A stretch of 6,087 nt of DNA from Propionibacteriales bacterium (GTDB lineage: Bacteria; Actinomycetota; Actinomycetes; Propionibacteriales; Propionibacteriaceae), in assembly GCA_030453285.1 (NCBI GenBank), contig JAKDKP010000160.1, positions 1-6,087 of the forward strand, in the 5' to 3' direction. This document shows, one piece after another, positions 5,387 through 6,087 of this stretch; position 1 is the stretch's first letter; each line of letters starts with the position of its first letter. A program made the position numbers and the translations under genes. Under the pieces are notes generated by a model. It had not been told where the DNA came from. It saw nothing but the letters and a program-made list of their open reading frames with translations, and did no database searches.

Positions 5387-6087
5387 TCACTGAGGGAGGC
5401 CGAGGGTCTCGATCAGCAGGGCCACCTGGCGCTCGAAGAGCTGATCGGGTGCAGTGAAGACCGCGCCGTAGGCACCGAACACCTCCGCACTGATCACACC
5501 CAGCAGGGACGACCAGACCATCACCGCCCGCGCCAGGAGCGCGTCATCGGTGGCACCGAGACCGAACTCGCGGCGGATCCGACGCAGATCGGCAGCCAAC
5601 TTCCTCCCCAGCACTGGTGCGGGATGGGCGACCACCACACCGTCGGTCGCGGCCCGGTCGATCAGTTCAACCAGGCGCCTCATCACTCGGGTCCCCGGTT
5701 CGGTGGTCTGCTCGGCAGGCGCGGCGTAACCGGGGACCGGACTGCCGTAGAGCAGTGCCCATCGGGCCGGTTCGGCCAGCGCCCAGGTCCGTACGGTGCG
5801 CACGATCACCCTGAATCGCTCGGTGTATGCCTCGACCGAGACCGAGACCGGGGCCACGGCCACCTCCACCGCGCCGGCAAGCTCCGCGTAGGCGTCCACC
5901 ACCAGCAGGGTGAGCAGGTCGTCACGGTTGCGGACGTAGCGGTACACCGCCGAGGAGACAACCCCCAGATCACGAGCCACGGCGCGCAGCGAGAGAGCTG
6001 CCGCACCGTCGGCAGCCAGATGCTCGCGGCCGATCCGGGTGATCTCGGCCATGGTGCGAGCCCGGTTGCGATCACGCGGTGTCCCGC
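5387..6087 (-). CDS. TetR/AcrR-family regulator with WHG-type C-terminal domain (5' end beyond the window)
   Basis: This is a one-component transcriptional regulator: an N-terminal helix-turn-helix binds an operator as a dimer and a C-terminal all-helical domain senses a ligand. Numbering from the internal ATG at 6052, the helix-turn-helix is SLRAVARDLGVVSSAVYRYV (21-40), followed by RNRDDLL, the standard TetR helix-3/4 signature. The C-terminal half contains ALLYGSPVPGY, characteristic of the TetR_C_33 (WHG) group. The frame remains open upstream of the ATG to the window edge, reading GTPRDRNRART before MAEIT. A basic PRDRxRART arm is a usual TetR N-terminus, and no Shine-Dalgarno precedes the ATG, so the real start probably lies just outside the window. 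The gene is 74 nt upstream of lat on the same strand. Control of lat-pcd is possible from position only; the ligand is unknown. Confidence 0.92.
   Translation of the reverse strand, partial: GTPRDRNRARTMAEITRIGREHLAADGAAALSLRAVARDLGVVSSAVYRYVRNRDDLLTLLVVDAYAELAGAVEVAVAPVSVSVEAYTERFRVIVRTVRTWALAEPARWALLYGSPVPGYAAPAEQTTEPGTRVMRRLVELIDRAATDGVVVAHPAPVLGRKLAADLRRIRREFGLGATDDALLARAVMVWSSLLGVISAEVFGAYGAVFTAPDQLFERQVALLIETLGLPQ

Noticed and set aside
1..6087. Hidden mobile element, CRISPR array, tRNA or toxin-antitoxin pair
   Set aside because: No terminal inverted repeats, spacer-repeat periodicity, cloverleaf-like segment or small paired ORFs outside the shadows of real genes were seen on either strand.

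Overview
The window is a stretch of high-GC bacterial chromosome with every recognisable gene on the minus strand. GC-rich third codon positions, a GTG start on two genes, TAnnnT -10 hexamers placed 7 nt before start codons, an actinobacterial-type seryl-tRNA synthetase and a GGTTGAG...TCGAAACC dispersed repeat all point to an actinomycete (Actinomycetota). Genus cannot be fixed from this sequence. No phage, insertion sequence, CRISPR, tRNA or rRNA is visible, and no stretch longer than about 140 bases lacks a gene.

In transcription order, from high to low coordinates, the layout is as follows. (1) A TetR-family regulator with a WHG-type C-terminal half, whose N-terminus runs off the right edge (5387-6087). 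(2) L-lysine 6-aminotransferase, lat (3978-5312), preceded by a well-formed promoter that predicts a leaderless mRNA. (3) A 123-nt spacer holding a degenerate REP-like repeat, a tandem 10-bp repeat and a strong Shine-Dalgarno. (4) An ALDH7/antiquitin-type piperideine-6-carboxylate (aminoadipate semialdehyde) dehydrogenase, pcd (2340-3854). (5) A 139-nt GC-rich gap with several inverted repeats, ending in a second apparently leaderless promoter. (6) serS (926-2200). (7) A Cof-type HAD phosphatase 31 nt downstream (103-894). (8) The first 17 codons of a further gene that resembles the MpaB/DUF2236 oxygenase family (1-50).

Functionally there are two units. lat and pcd together convert L-lysine to L-2-aminoadipate: Lat removes the epsilon-amino group to give aminoadipate semialdehyde, which cyclises to piperideine-6-carboxylate, and the dehydrogenase oxidises it. 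This is the same pair that feeds beta-lactam synthesis in cephamycin producers, but no beta-lactam gene is present here, so lysine catabolism or supply of pipecolate/aminoadipate is the more economical reading. The upstream TetR gene is a possible but unproven regulator. serS and the HAD gene form a separate housekeeping unit with its own promoter.

Most of the window is ordinary. The points worth a second look are small: the two matching leaderless promoter arrangements, the repeats in the lat control region and the lat-pcd spacer, the TetR-for-Lrp neighbourhood of lat, the misleading internal ATG of the TetR gene, and one unusual residue in SerRS motif 2. I found no convincing evidence of a new biological system.
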